From the NCBI GenBank assembly GCA_030150265.1, contig JASLGG010000032.1, positions 62,001 through 126,000 on the forward strand: a DNA stretch of 64,000 nt, given 5' to 3'. The position numbers and the translations under genes were made by a program. Each line of letters opens with the position of its first letter. Position 1 is the stretch's first letter. This document shows, in pieces, positions 23,793 through 31,721 of this stretch. This DNA comes from Protaetiibacter sp. Lineage in GTDB: Bacteria; Actinomycetota; Actinomycetes; Actinomycetales; Microbacteriaceae. The notes beneath the pieces are model-generated. The model worked only from the letters and a program-made list of their open reading frames with translations. It ran no database searches and was not told where the DNA came from.

Positions 23793-25802
23793 ATGTCGTA
23801 CACCCAGCGCGCCCCCCATGGCGGCAAGAAGAAGCCCGCCCAGAAGGTCGGCGGCCCGACCGCGAAGCACCGCGGCTACAAGCCGGAGGCGGATGCCCCC
23901 CGCGGCGGCAAGAAGCCCCGCTGGTCGAGCGAGCAGCGGGTCGCGAGCGGCCGCGGCGCCGACCGCCCGCGCGGGCAGCGGCCCGAGCGCGCCGAGGACG
24001 GCCGCCCGAACTGGGAGCCGCGCGGCAAGGACGCGCGTGCCTCGGTCGAGCGCGCCCCCGCCGCCCGCAAGCGCGACGCCGGATACGGCGACCGCTCCCG
24101 CGACGAGCGCGGCTATGACCGGCCGCGCGCCGACCGCCCGGCGCGGAGCAACCACGGCGGCGACCGCCCGCACCGTCTCGCCGGCGACCGCCCGCAGCGC
24201 GGGAGCTACGGCGACGACCGTGCCCGGCGCGATGAGCGTCCGCGGTACGAGTCCGAGCGTCCCCGGTACGAGCGCGACGACCGTCGCTCCGACGAGCGCC
24301 CCCGTCGCGAGTACGACGACCGTCCGCGGCGCGACGACCGCCCCCGGTACGAGTCGGACCGCCCCCGCTACGAGGACCGTGAGCGCCCCCGCCACGACCG
24401 CCCCCGTTCCGAGTCGGACCGTCCGCGTCGCGACGACCGTCGCTTCGACGACCGTCCGCGTCGTGAGTACGACGACCGTCCGCGTCGCGACTACGCCCCG
24501 CGCGACGACCGCCGGTACGACGACCGCCGCCCGCGTCGCGACGAGCGCGAGGACCGCGCCCCGCGCCCCGTGATCGAGGACGTCGTGCTCGAGCGCCTCG
24601 AGGCGCAGGCCATCGAGGCGTCAGAGGTCGAGGGCACCACCTTCGCCGACCTGGGCCTCGGTCAGAACATCGTGCGCGAGCTCGCCGAGCTCGGCGCCGA
24701 GCAGCCCTTCCCCATCCAGGCCGCCACCATCCCCGACGTGCTGTCGGGCGGCGACGTGCTCGGCCGCGGCCGCACCGGGTCCGGCAAGACCATCGCGTTC
24801 GGCGCCCCGCTCGTCGAGCGACTGCTCCGGATGCAGGCGGGCGACGAGCGTCGCCGTCGTCCCGGTCGCGCCCCGCGGGCCCTCATCCTCGCGCCCACCC
24901 GCGAGCTCGCCCTGCAGATCGACCGCACGGTGCAGCCGATCGCCCGGAGCGTGGGCCTCTTCACCACCCAGATCTACGGCGGCGTGCCCTACGCCCGGCA
25001 GCTCGGCGCGCTCGAGCGCGGCGTCGACATCGTGATCGGCACGCCCGGCCGCATCCAGGATCTCTCGGCATCCGGCCGTCTGGACCTCTCGCAGGTCGTC
25101 ATCACGGTGCTCGACGAGGCCGACCACATGTGCGAGCTCGGCTTCGCGGAGCCGGTCACCGAGATCCTCGACCGCACCGCCGAGGGCGGGCAGCGCCTGC
25201 TGTTCTCCGCCACCCTCGACAAGGGCGTGGCCGACATCGTCGACCGCTACCTCAAGGACCCGGCCGTGCACGAGGTCGCCGGCGAGGACCAGTCGAGCTC
25301 CACGATCGAGCACCGCGTGCTGCTGCTCGACCAGCGCGACAAGCAGGAGGTGCTCATCGAGCTCGCCTCCGGCCCCGGCAAGAAGCTCGTCTTCGCGCGC
25401 ACCCGCGCCTTCGCGGAGCAGCTCGCCGACCTCCTCGACGACGCCGGCATCCGCGCCGAGTCGATCCACGGCGACCTGACCCAGTCGCGCCGCCAGCGCG
25501 CCCTCGAGAAGTTCTCGAACGGTCGTGTCACCGCGCTCGTGGCGACGGATGTCGCGGCTCGCGGCATCCACGTCGACGACGTCTCGCTCGTGATCCAGGC
25601 GGATGCCCCGGACGAGTACAAGGCCTACCTGCACCGCGCCGGCCGCACCGGCCGCGCCGGCAAGGACGGCCTCGTCGTGACGCTCGTGCCGCGCAACCGC
25701 CGCCGTCGTACCGAGGAGCTGCTGCAGCGCGCCGACATCGTCGCCGAGTGGACCCCGGTCGTGCCGGGCGACGCGATCATCGCGGAGCTCGCCGAGCGCT
25801 GA
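23793..25802 (+). CDS. DEAD-box RNA helicase with long disordered N-terminal tail
   Basis: A 669-residue protein. Residues 1-260 are low complexity, rich in Arg, Asp, Tyr and Pro (RPRYESD, RPRREYDD units) and surely disordered. The helicase core (about 280-669) has the Q motif (FPIQAATIP), GRTGSGKT, PTRELALQ, the DEAD box (LDEADHMCELG), SAT, VFARTRA, ATDVAARGIHVDDV and HRAGRTGRAG. Such proteins remodel RNA in ribosome assembly, cold adaptation or mRNA decay. The usual basic RGG tail is here moved to the N-terminus. ATG 23793 is preferred because GGAG lies eight bases before it; an in-frame ATG at 23772 is an alternative. Confidence 0.9.
   Translation: MSYTQRAPHGGKKKPAQKVGGPTAKHRGYKPEADAPRGGKKPRWSSEQRVASGRGADRPRGQRPERAEDGRPNWEPRGKDARASVERAPAARKRDAGYGDRSRDERGYDRPRADRPARSNHGGDRPHRLAGDRPQRGSYGDDRARRDERPRYESERPRYERDDRRSDERPRREYDDRPRRDDRPRYESDRPRYEDRERPRHDRPRSESDRPRRDDRRFDDRPRREYDDRPRRDYAPRDDRRYDDRRPRRDEREDRAPRPVIEDVVLERLEAQAIEASEVEGTTFADLGLGQNIVRELAELGAEQPFPIQAATIPDVLSGGDVLGRGRTGSGKTIAFGAPLVERLLRMQAGDERRRRPGRAPRALILAPTRELALQIDRTVQPIARSVGLFTTQIYGGVPYARQLGALERGVDIVIGTPGRIQDLSASGRLDLSQVVITVLDEADHMCELGFAEPVTEILDRTAEGGQRLLFSATLDKGVADIVDRYLKDPAVHEVAGEDQSSSTIEHRVLLLDQRDKQEVLIELASGPGKKLVFARTRAFAEQLADLLDDAGIRAESIHGDLTQSRRQRALEKFSNGRVTALVATDVAARGIHVDDVSLVIQADAPDEYKAYLHRAGRTGRAGKDGLVVTLVPRNRRRRTEELLQRADIVAEWTPVVPGDAIIAELAER
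24237..24555 (+). repeat. Tandem degenerate Arg/Asp/Tyr codon repeats in the helicase gene
   Basis: Units of about 18-24 bp such as CGTCCCCGGTACGAG and GACGACCGTCCGCGTCGC recur head to tail and encode RPRYESE/RPRREYDD-like heptads. Such a tract is prone to length change by slippage. Confidence 0.7.
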
Positions 25803-25822
25803 CGCGGCCGCTCCGCGGCGCC

Positions 25823-25855
25823 GGTGAGCGTCGGGTGAACTCCGGATGACGGAGG
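25823..25855 (+). promoter_or_regulatory. PHO-box-like array of three 11-bp repeats
   Basis: Three consecutive 11-base units begin GGTGAGC (25823), GGTGAAC (25834) and GATGACG (25845). GGTGAAC is the exact reverse complement of the PhoP half-site GTTCACC, and the 11-base period is that of actinobacterial PHO boxes. The gene downstream encodes a secreted 5'-nucleotidase, a typical phosphate-starvation enzyme. Confidence 0.6.
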
Positions 25856-25960
25856 CGGCGGTGGCTTGCGCGCCGCCGCGCGGCTGATGCAGGGTGGTCA
25901 TGGCCCCCGAACGGGGGTAACCCGACGATCCGCCGTCCACCGAACAACGGAGCGCGTGTC

Positions 25961-28240
25961 ATGTCACCTCGTCCACCCATCGATCCCGCACGCCGTCGGC
26001 GGGGCCGCCTCGCGGCGGTCGCCGTCGCGGCCCTCGCCGCCCTCGGGCTCACCGCCCTCACCGCGTCGCCCGCGCTCGCTGCCGACCCGGCGACGGGGAC
26101 GCCCGTCACGATCGACCTGCTGAGCATCAACGACTTCCACGGGCGGCTCGAGGCGTCGTCGACGACCGCGGGCGCTGCGGTGCTCGGCGGCATGGTGCGC
26201 TCGTACGAGGCCAAGAACCCCAACACGCTGTTCGTGGGGGCAGGTGACCTCATCGGCGCCTCGACGTTCACCTCGTTCATCCAGGACGACGAGCCGACCA
26301 TCGCGGCCTTCAACGAGATCGGTCTCGACGCGAGCTCCTTCGGCAACCACGAGTTCGACAAGGGGCGCTCGGATGTCGACGACCGGATCCTGCAGCACGC
26401 CGACTGGCCCTATCTCGCCGCCAACCTCTACGACCGCGCGACCGGCAAGCCCGCCTATCAGCAGTACGAGCTGCGCGAGTTCGACGGGGTCACGATCGGC
26501 TTCATCGGCGCCGTCACCGAGGACCTCACCGAGCTCGTGAGCCCGGCCGGCATCGCGAGCCTCGAGGTCAAGCAGGTCGTGCCCGAGGTCAACCGGGTGG
26601 CGCAGCAGCTCTCCGATGGCGACGCATCCAACGGCGAGGCCGACATCCTGGTGCTCCTCGTGCACGAGGGCGCCGCGACGACCGACATCTCGAGTGCCAC
26701 CGACGCCTCGAACTTCGGCCGCATCGTGACGGGCGCCGACCCCGACATCGACATGATCATCTCGGGGCATACCCACCTCGCCTACGATTTCGACGTGCCG
26801 ATCCCGGGAACCGACCGCACGCGGCCGGTGATCTCCTCGGGCCAGTACGGCGCGATGTACGGGCACTCGACGATCGTCTACGACCCGGCCACGAAGGCGC
26901 TCTCGATCGACACCGAGAACCTGAACCTCATCGGGGCTTTCCCGCCCGATCCCGCCGTGGCGCAGATCGTGGCGGATGCCGTGGCGGTCGCCAAGGACCT
27001 CGGTGCGGTCTCGCTCGGCTCGATCACTGAGGACATCCGCCGCGCCGTGCAGACGAACGGCTCGGAGAACCGCGGCGGCGAGTCGACGATCGGCAACCTG
27101 ATCGCCGACGCGCAGCTCGCGGCGACCGCCGACCTCTCCACTCAGGTGGCGGTCATGAACCCGGGCGGCATCCGGGCCGACCTGCTCTATGCCGGAACCG
27201 GCGCGGGAGATCCGGACGGCAACGTCAGCTACGCGGAGGCGGCGCTCATCCAGCCGTTCGCCAACACCCTCGTGACGCTCGAGCTGACCGGCGCGCAGCT
27301 GAAGGCCGTGCTCGAGCAGCAGTGGCAGCCGGCGGGCGCGGCGCGGCCGTTCCTCAAGCTCGGGCTCTCGAAGGGTCTCGACTACGTCTACGACCCGGAT
27401 GCGGCGGCGGGCTCGCACATCACGGCGATCACGTTGAACGGCGAGCCGCTCGCCGCCGACCGCGTGCTCAAGGTCGTGACGAACTCGTTCCTCGCGGCGG
27501 GAGGCGACAACTTCGGCGCCTTCACCGACGGCGCGAACGTCGCCGACTCCGGGCGCATCGACCTCGACGCCTTCGTGTCGTACATCGGCGCGCACTCGCC
27601 CGTCGCCCCCGACTACGCCCAGCGCGCGGTCGGTGCGACCCTCTCGGCTCCGGCCGATGCGGCGGGGTACCGCGTGGGCGAGCAGGTGACCGCGCGGCTG
27701 TCGTCGCTGTTGTTCAGTGCGGGCGGCCCCACCGCGGGCGAGGCGACCGTCAGCCTCGGCGACCGCGTGCTCGGCGCCGGCCAGGTCTCGCTGCAGATCG
27801 TCGACACGACCGACGAGCAGGGCACCGCGACCGTCTCGTTCACGATCCCGGATGTGCGCGCCGGTACCCAGTCGCTCGCCATCGGGGGCCCGGGCGGCAC
27901 GGTCGCGCGACTGCCGATCACGGTCGCCGCGACAGGGCCGAGCGAGCCGGTGGGCACCCGCACGAGCGCCGTCGCACCGCATCGCGTGGCGGCATCCGAC
28001 TCGGTGCGCTACACGGTGACGGTGCGCACGGATGACGGATCGCCCGCCGTCGGCACCCTCGTCATCCGCGATCGCCAGACGGTCGTGGCGACGGTGCAGC
28101 TCACCGCGGCGGATGAGGGCCGGGTGACGATCGACCTCGGCCGGCTGTCGCGCGGCCCGCACCAGCTCCGGGCGGCGTTCCACGGCGACGGGTTCGTGTC
28201 GTCGAGCACGCACGGGGTCACACCCGTGATCGTGGGATAG
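25961..28240 (+). CDS. Secreted bifunctional 5'-nucleotidase/2',3'-cyclic phosphodiesterase
   Basis: A 759-residue exported protein. The signal peptide with an Arg-rich n-region ends at about residue 40 (SPALAA). The metallophosphatase domain (about 46-300) has LLSINDFHGRLE, GAGDLIGAS, GNHEFDKG and SGHTHLAYD. The 5'-nucleotidase C-terminal domain (about 340-530) has MNPGGIRADL and NSFLAAGGDNFGAF. The last 200 residues form two Ig-like domains with no sorting signal, so the enzyme is probably released. It would strip phosphate from extracellular nucleotides; the upstream PHO-box-like array fits induction by phosphate limitation. GGAG precedes the ATG by eight bases. Confidence 0.92.
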   Translation: MSPRPPIDPARRRRGRLAAVAVAALAALGLTALTASPALAADPATGTPVTIDLLSINDFHGRLEASSTTAGAAVLGGMVRSYEAKNPNTLFVGAGDLIGASTFTSFIQDDEPTIAAFNEIGLDASSFGNHEFDKGRSDVDDRILQHADWPYLAANLYDRATGKPAYQQYELREFDGVTIGFIGAVTEDLTELVSPAGIASLEVKQVVPEVNRVAQQLSDGDASNGEADILVLLVHEGAATTDISSATDASNFGRIVTGADPDIDMIISGHTHLAYDFDVPIPGTDRTRPVISSGQYGAMYGHSTIVYDPATKALSIDTENLNLIGAFPPDPAVAQIVADAVAVAKDLGAVSLGSITEDIRRAVQTNGSENRGGESTIGNLIADAQLAATADLSTQVAVMNPGGIRADLLYAGTGAGDPDGNVSYAEAALIQPFANTLVTLELTGAQLKAVLEQQWQPAGAARPFLKLGLSKGLDYVYDPDAAAGSHITAITLNGEPLAADRVLKVVTNSFLAAGGDNFGAFTDGANVADSGRIDLDAFVSYIGAHSPVAPDYAQRAVGATLSAPADAAGYRVGEQVTARLSSLLFSAGGPTAGEATVSLGDRVLGAGQVSLQIVDTTDEQGTATVSFTIPDVRAGTQSLAIGGPGGTVARLPITVAATGPSEPVGTRTSAVAPHRVAASDSVRYTVTVRTDDGSPAVGTLVIRDRQTVVATVQLTAADEGRVTIDLGRLSRGPHQLRAAFHGDGFVSSSTHGVTPVIVG

Positions 28241-28255
28241 CCCGCACATCGCACA

Positions 28256-28288
28256 CGGCGGGGCCTGTCGCACCGACGGGCCCCGCCG
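28256..28288 (+). terminator. Terminator hairpin after the 5'-nucleotidase gene
   Basis: A perfect 10-bp stem, CGGCGGGGCC/GGCCCCGCCG, with a 13-base loop starts 16 bp after the stop codon. Confidence 0.75.
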
Positions 28289-28341
28289 TCGCGTTCTCCC
28301 CAGCGGAGGGATGCGCACGGCGGCGCGTCCGCGGTGCCGGG

Positions 28342-28347
28342 TACCGT
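28342..28347 (+). promoter_or_regulatory. -10 hexamer TACCGT of recQ
   Basis: TACCGT ends eight bases before the ATG at 28355, consistent with a leaderless or nearly leaderless transcript. Confidence 0.45.
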
Positions 28348-28354
28348 TGAACAC

Positions 28355-30172
28355 ATGCCCGCCCCCGCCCCCGCCGAGGTGCTCCACCGCGTCTTCGGCT
28401 ACGCCGAGTTCCGCGGCGAGCAGGCGGCCATCATCGACCGGGTCGTGGGCGGCGGCGACGCGGTCGTGCTCATGCCGACGGGCGGCGGCAAGTCGCTCTG
28501 CTACCAGATCCCGGCCCTCGTGCGCCCGGGCGTCGGCGTCGTCGTCTCGCCGCTCATCGCCCTCATGCAGGATCAGGTCGACGCCCTCGAGGCGCTCGGC
28601 GTGCGCGCGGCGTTCCTCAACTCCACCCAGGATCCGGATGCGCGGCGCCTCGTCGAGCAGCAGCTCCTCGCGGGTGAGCTCGACCTGCTCTACCTCGCCC
28701 CCGAGCGCCTGTCGCTCGAGCCCACGCGTGCCCTGCTCGACCGGGCCGAGGTCGCGCTCTTCGCGATCGACGAGGCCCACTGCGTCTCCCAGTGGGGCCA
28801 CGACTTCCGCCCCGACTACCTCGGCCTCTCGGTGCTGCACGAGCGCTGGCCGACGGTGCCGCGCATCGCCCTCACCGCCACGGCCACCGCCGCGACCCGC
28901 CGCGAGATCGTCGAGCGCCTCGAGCTGCAGGGCGCCCAGCAGTTCGTGTCGAGCTTCGACCGCCCCAACATCCAGTACCGCATCGCACCCAAGAACCAGC
29001 CGCTCGCTCAGCTGATGCAGCTCATCCGCACGGAGCACCCCGGCGAGGCGGGCATCGTCTACTGCCTCTCGCGCGCATCCGTCGAGAAGACGGCCGACGC
29101 GCTCGTCGCCGAGGGCATCGCGGCGCTGCCGTACCACGCCGGTCTCGACGCGAGCGTGCGCGCCCGCAACCAGTCGCGCTTCCTGCGCGAGGACGGCATC
29201 GTGATGGTCGCCACGATCGCCTTCGGCATGGGCATCGACAAGCCGGACGTGCGCTTCGTCGCGCACCTCGACCTGCCCAAGTCGGTGGAGGGCTACTACC
29301 AGGAGACGGGTCGCGCCGGTCGCGACGGCCTGCCGTCGACCGCGTGGCTCGCCTACGGACTGCAAGACGTCGTGCAGCAGCGTCGCATGATCCAGGAGTC
29401 GGAGGGCGACGCCGCGTTCAAGCGCCGCGCAGCGCAGCACCTCGACGCGATGCTCGCGCTGTGCGAGACGGTCGAGTGCCGGCGCGTGCAGCTGCTGAAC
29501 TACTTCGGCCAGAGCTCCGAGCCCTGCGGCAACTGCGACACCTGCCTCGCGCCGCCCGAGGCGTGGGACGGCACGATCCCGGCCCAGAAGCTGCTCTCGA
29601 CGATCGTGCGGCTGCAGCGCGAGCGCAACCAGCGCTTCGGCGCCGGGCACCTCATCGACATCCTGCTGGGGCGCGACACCGAGCGCATCCGTCAGCAGCG
29701 CCACGACGAGCTGCGCACCTACGGCATCGGCGGCGAGCTCACCGAGCAGGAGTGGCGCGGGGTGGTGCGGCAGCTGCTCGCCCAGGGCCTGCTCGCCGTG
29801 AACTCCGACGGGTACGGCACCCTCGTCATCACCGAGGCCTCCGGGTCGGTGCTCGACGGCTCGCGCACCGTCATGCTGCGCCGCGAGCCGGAGCGGGTGG
29901 CGAAGCAGGCCAAGCGCAAGGCGGGCGACGAGCTGCCGGATGCGGCGCGTCCGCTCTTCGAGCGCCTGCGCGCCTGGCGCGCCGAGACGGCTCGCGAGCA
30001 GGGCGTGCCGGCCTACATCGTGTTCGGCGACGCGACCCTGCGCGGCATCGCCCTCACCGAGCCGACCTCGCACGAGCAGCTCGCCACGATCTCGGGTGTG
30101 GGCGAGAAGAAGCTCGAGGCCTACGGCGACGCGGTGCTCGCGCTCGTCACAGCGGCCACCCCGGCCGAGTAG
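28355..30172 (+). CDS. recQ: ATP-dependent DNA helicase RecQ
   Basis: A 605-residue helicase with the complete RecQ plan. The helicase core has MPTGGGKSLCYQIPA (Walker A, from about residue 40), the DEAH box (IDEAHCVSQWGHDFRPDY) and SAT-type TATAT. The second RecA domain has AFGMGIDKPDVRFV and the QETGRAGRDG motif. The zinc-binding RQC subdomain has CGNCDTC, a winged helix follows, and the C-terminal HRDC domain is present (about 525-600). It unwinds recombination and repair intermediates in the 3'-5' direction. It stands alone between two terminator-like regions. No full LexA box was found ahead of it. Confidence 0.95.
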   Translation: MPAPAPAEVLHRVFGYAEFRGEQAAIIDRVVGGGDAVVLMPTGGGKSLCYQIPALVRPGVGVVVSPLIALMQDQVDALEALGVRAAFLNSTQDPDARRLVEQQLLAGELDLLYLAPERLSLEPTRALLDRAEVALFAIDEAHCVSQWGHDFRPDYLGLSVLHERWPTVPRIALTATATAATRREIVERLELQGAQQFVSSFDRPNIQYRIAPKNQPLAQLMQLIRTEHPGEAGIVYCLSRASVEKTADALVAEGIAALPYHAGLDASVRARNQSRFLREDGIVMVATIAFGMGIDKPDVRFVAHLDLPKSVEGYYQETGRAGRDGLPSTAWLAYGLQDVVQQRRMIQESEGDAAFKRRAAQHLDAMLALCETVECRRVQLLNYFGQSSEPCGNCDTCLAPPEAWDGTIPAQKLLSTIVRLQRERNQRFGAGHLIDILLGRDTERIRQQRHDELRTYGIGGELTEQEWRGVVRQLLAQGLLAVNSDGYGTLVITEASGSVLDGSRTVMLRREPERVAKQAKRKAGDELPDAARPLFERLRAWRAETAREQGVPAYIVFGDATLRGIALTEPTSHEQLATISGVGEKKLEAYGDAVLALVTAATPAE

Positions 30173-30238
30173 CGCTATGCGACCAGCGCCGTGGGCTGGC
30201 GCGTGTCGACGGAAGGTGACCCACCCCATCCGGGGGCT

Positions 30239-30267
30239 TGTCGGTCATTGAGCGTGGGCTCTACCGT
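30239..30267 (+). promoter_or_regulatory. Leaderless promoter of the zinc-ribbon gene
   Basis: TTGTCG (30239-30244) and TACCGT (30262-30267) are separated by 17 bp. The -10 ends seven bases before the GTG at 30274. Confidence 0.6.
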
Positions 30268-30273
30268 CGAGGC

Positions 30274-30642
30274 GTGGCGTTGATTTCGTGCCCTGAGTGT
30301 CAGACCGAGGTATCCGACAAGGCTCCGACCTGTCCGCGATGCGGTGCTCCCGTCGCGGTGGTATCGGAGCTCGTCGTGGCCGCACCCACGCAGGCGATGC
30401 TCATCAATCCGAAGGTGTACATCACTATCGGGGGCGAGGATGTGGCCGTGATCAAACGGGGAGAGATAGCGCGGGTTCCGCTGGCGGCAGATGCCGAGGT
30501 GACCTGCACGTCATCGATCCGCGAGGTGACCTTCTCCGTGCGCGCTGGCCGGGTGACGCGTGTGCAGCTGGCTTGGGATCGGATCAGCGGGAAGCTCGTC
30601 GCGCAGGAGGTAGACGCCTTCACGGGCGGGACGCTGCTCTAG
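30274..30642 (+). CDS. Small zinc-ribbon protein of unknown function
   Basis: A 122-residue protein. Four cysteines in two CxxC pairs (residues 6/9 and 20/23, CPEC and CPRC) form an N-terminal zinc ribbon of the kind found at the start of many membrane- or RNA-associated proteins. The rest (about 35-122) is predicted beta-rich, without signal peptide or membrane helix. Codon use is less GC-biased than its neighbours (TTG, ATT, TGT, GTA and GCT appear early in the gene), which may mean recent acquisition or low expression. The GTG start is set by the promoter directly ahead of it. Confidence 0.7.
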   Translation: MALISCPECQTEVSDKAPTCPRCGAPVAVVSELVVAAPTQAMLINPKVYITIGGEDVAVIKRGEIARVPLAADAEVTCTSSIREVTFSVRAGRVTRVQLAWDRISGKLVAQEVDAFTGGTLL

Positions 30643-30708
30643 CTGCTCGCAGCAGCCGCCTAGGGAGCACCGAGGCGCGACTCAGGGCGCTCCTGGAGCG
30701 TCGCCGTC

Positions 30709-31662
30709 ATGAGCCGCATCCCCGAACCCACGCAGACCCCCGACGGCCCGGCCTACGAGGGGCGCTTGCTGCACCGTGCCGACGAGGAGGTCGTCGACCA
30801 GGGCGCCTCCTTCGACCTCGCGACGCTCCTCACCCGGCGCCGGGTGCTCTCGCTCGTCGGCGTCGGGGCGGGCGCTGCGCTCCTCGCAGCATGCACGCCC
30901 AGCTCGGGCGGCGCGTCACCGAGTACCACCGCATCCGGGGCCGGGCTCCCCGCCGGCGAGATCCCCGATGAGACCGCCGGCCCCTACCCGGGCGACGGCT
31001 CGAACGGGCCGGATGCGCTCGCCGAGTCGGGCATCGTGCGCTCCGATATCCGCACGAGCATCGGCGGCGGCGCCACCGCGGACGGCGTGCCGCTCACCTT
31101 CAGCCTCTCCCTCACCGACATGGTCCACGGCGACGCGCCCTTCGCGGGGGTCGCCGTCTACGCCTGGCATTGCGACGCCCGGGGCGACTACTCGATGTAC
31201 TCCGCGAGGGTCGAGGACGAGACCTACCTCCGCGGCGTGCAGGTGGCGGATGCCGACGGCACGGTGACCTTCACCTCGATCTTCCCGGGCTGCTACAGCG
31301 GGCGCTGGCCGCACATCCACTTCGAGGTGTACCCGGATGCCGCTTCGATCGCCGACGCGGGCAACGCGATCGCGATCTCGCAGCTCGCCCTGCCGGAGGC
31401 CGCCTGCTCGGCGGTGTACCAGGATGCGCGCTACAGCGGCTCCAGCCGGAACCTCGCGCAGACCTCGCTCGCCACCGACAACGTGTTCGGCGACGACGGC
31501 GCCGCGCTCCAGCTCGCCACCGTGCGCGGCGACGCGGCGAGCGGCTACACCGCATCGCTCCTGGTGCGGGTGGACACCACGACCCCCGTCGCCACGGCCC
31601 CGGCCCCCTCGGGTGGCATGCCGGGTGGCATGCCGGGCGGCGGGAACCCGCCGAAGCGCTGA
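30709..31662 (+). CDS. Secreted intradiol-dioxygenase-like lipoprotein
   Basis: A 317-residue protein. A twin-arginine-like TRRRVLSLVGVGAG segment at about residues 42-60 ends in a lipobox (LLAAC), and a Ser/Thr/Gly-rich linker follows. The core (about 105-260) has the protocatechuate 3,4-dioxygenase-family pattern: VYAWHCDARGDYSMYS, an iron-ligand tyrosine region in PGCYSGRWPHIH and the paired histidines. Exported intradiol-type proteins are common in actinobacteria, and their substrates are mostly unknown. The C-terminus is a Gly/Met/Pro tail (GGMPGGMPGGG). Folded export through Tat with bound iron is a reasonable inference. Confidence 0.85.
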   Translation: MSRIPEPTQTPDGPAYEGRLLHRADEEVVDQGASFDLATLLTRRRVLSLVGVGAGAALLAACTPSSGGASPSTTASGAGLPAGEIPDETAGPYPGDGSNGPDALAESGIVRSDIRTSIGGGATADGVPLTFSLSLTDMVHGDAPFAGVAVYAWHCDARGDYSMYSARVEDETYLRGVQVADADGTVTFTSIFPGCYSGRWPHIHFEVYPDAASIADAGNAIAISQLALPEAACSAVYQDARYSGSSRNLAQTSLATDNVFGDDGAALQLATVRGDAASGYTASLLVRVDTTTPVATAPAPSGGMPGGMPGGGNPPKR

Positions 31663-31672
31663 CCCCGGAGAC

Positions 31673-31711
31673 GCCGAGGGGCCGCATCCCGGACGGATGC
31701 GACCCCTCGGC
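31673..31711. terminator. Bidirectional terminator hairpin
   Basis: A stem of about 17 bp (GCCGAGGGG ... CCCCTCGGC, continuing as CGCATCC/GGATGCG with one mismatch) lies between the convergent dioxygenase-like and flotillin genes. Confidence 0.8.
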
Positions 31712-31721
31712 GTTCGTGCTG

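Noticed and set aside
24237..24555. CRISPR-like array from regularly repeated sequence
   Set aside because: The repeats are in-frame codon repeats without spacers inside a clear helicase gene.
28340..28358. LexA (SOS) box before recQ
   Set aside because: Only a GAACA half-site next to the start codon is present; the second half is missing.
25964..30229. 1421-codon open frame on the minus strand opposite the 5'-nucleotidase and recQ
   Set aside because: Same artefact; both opposite genes have full conserved motifs and proper starts.
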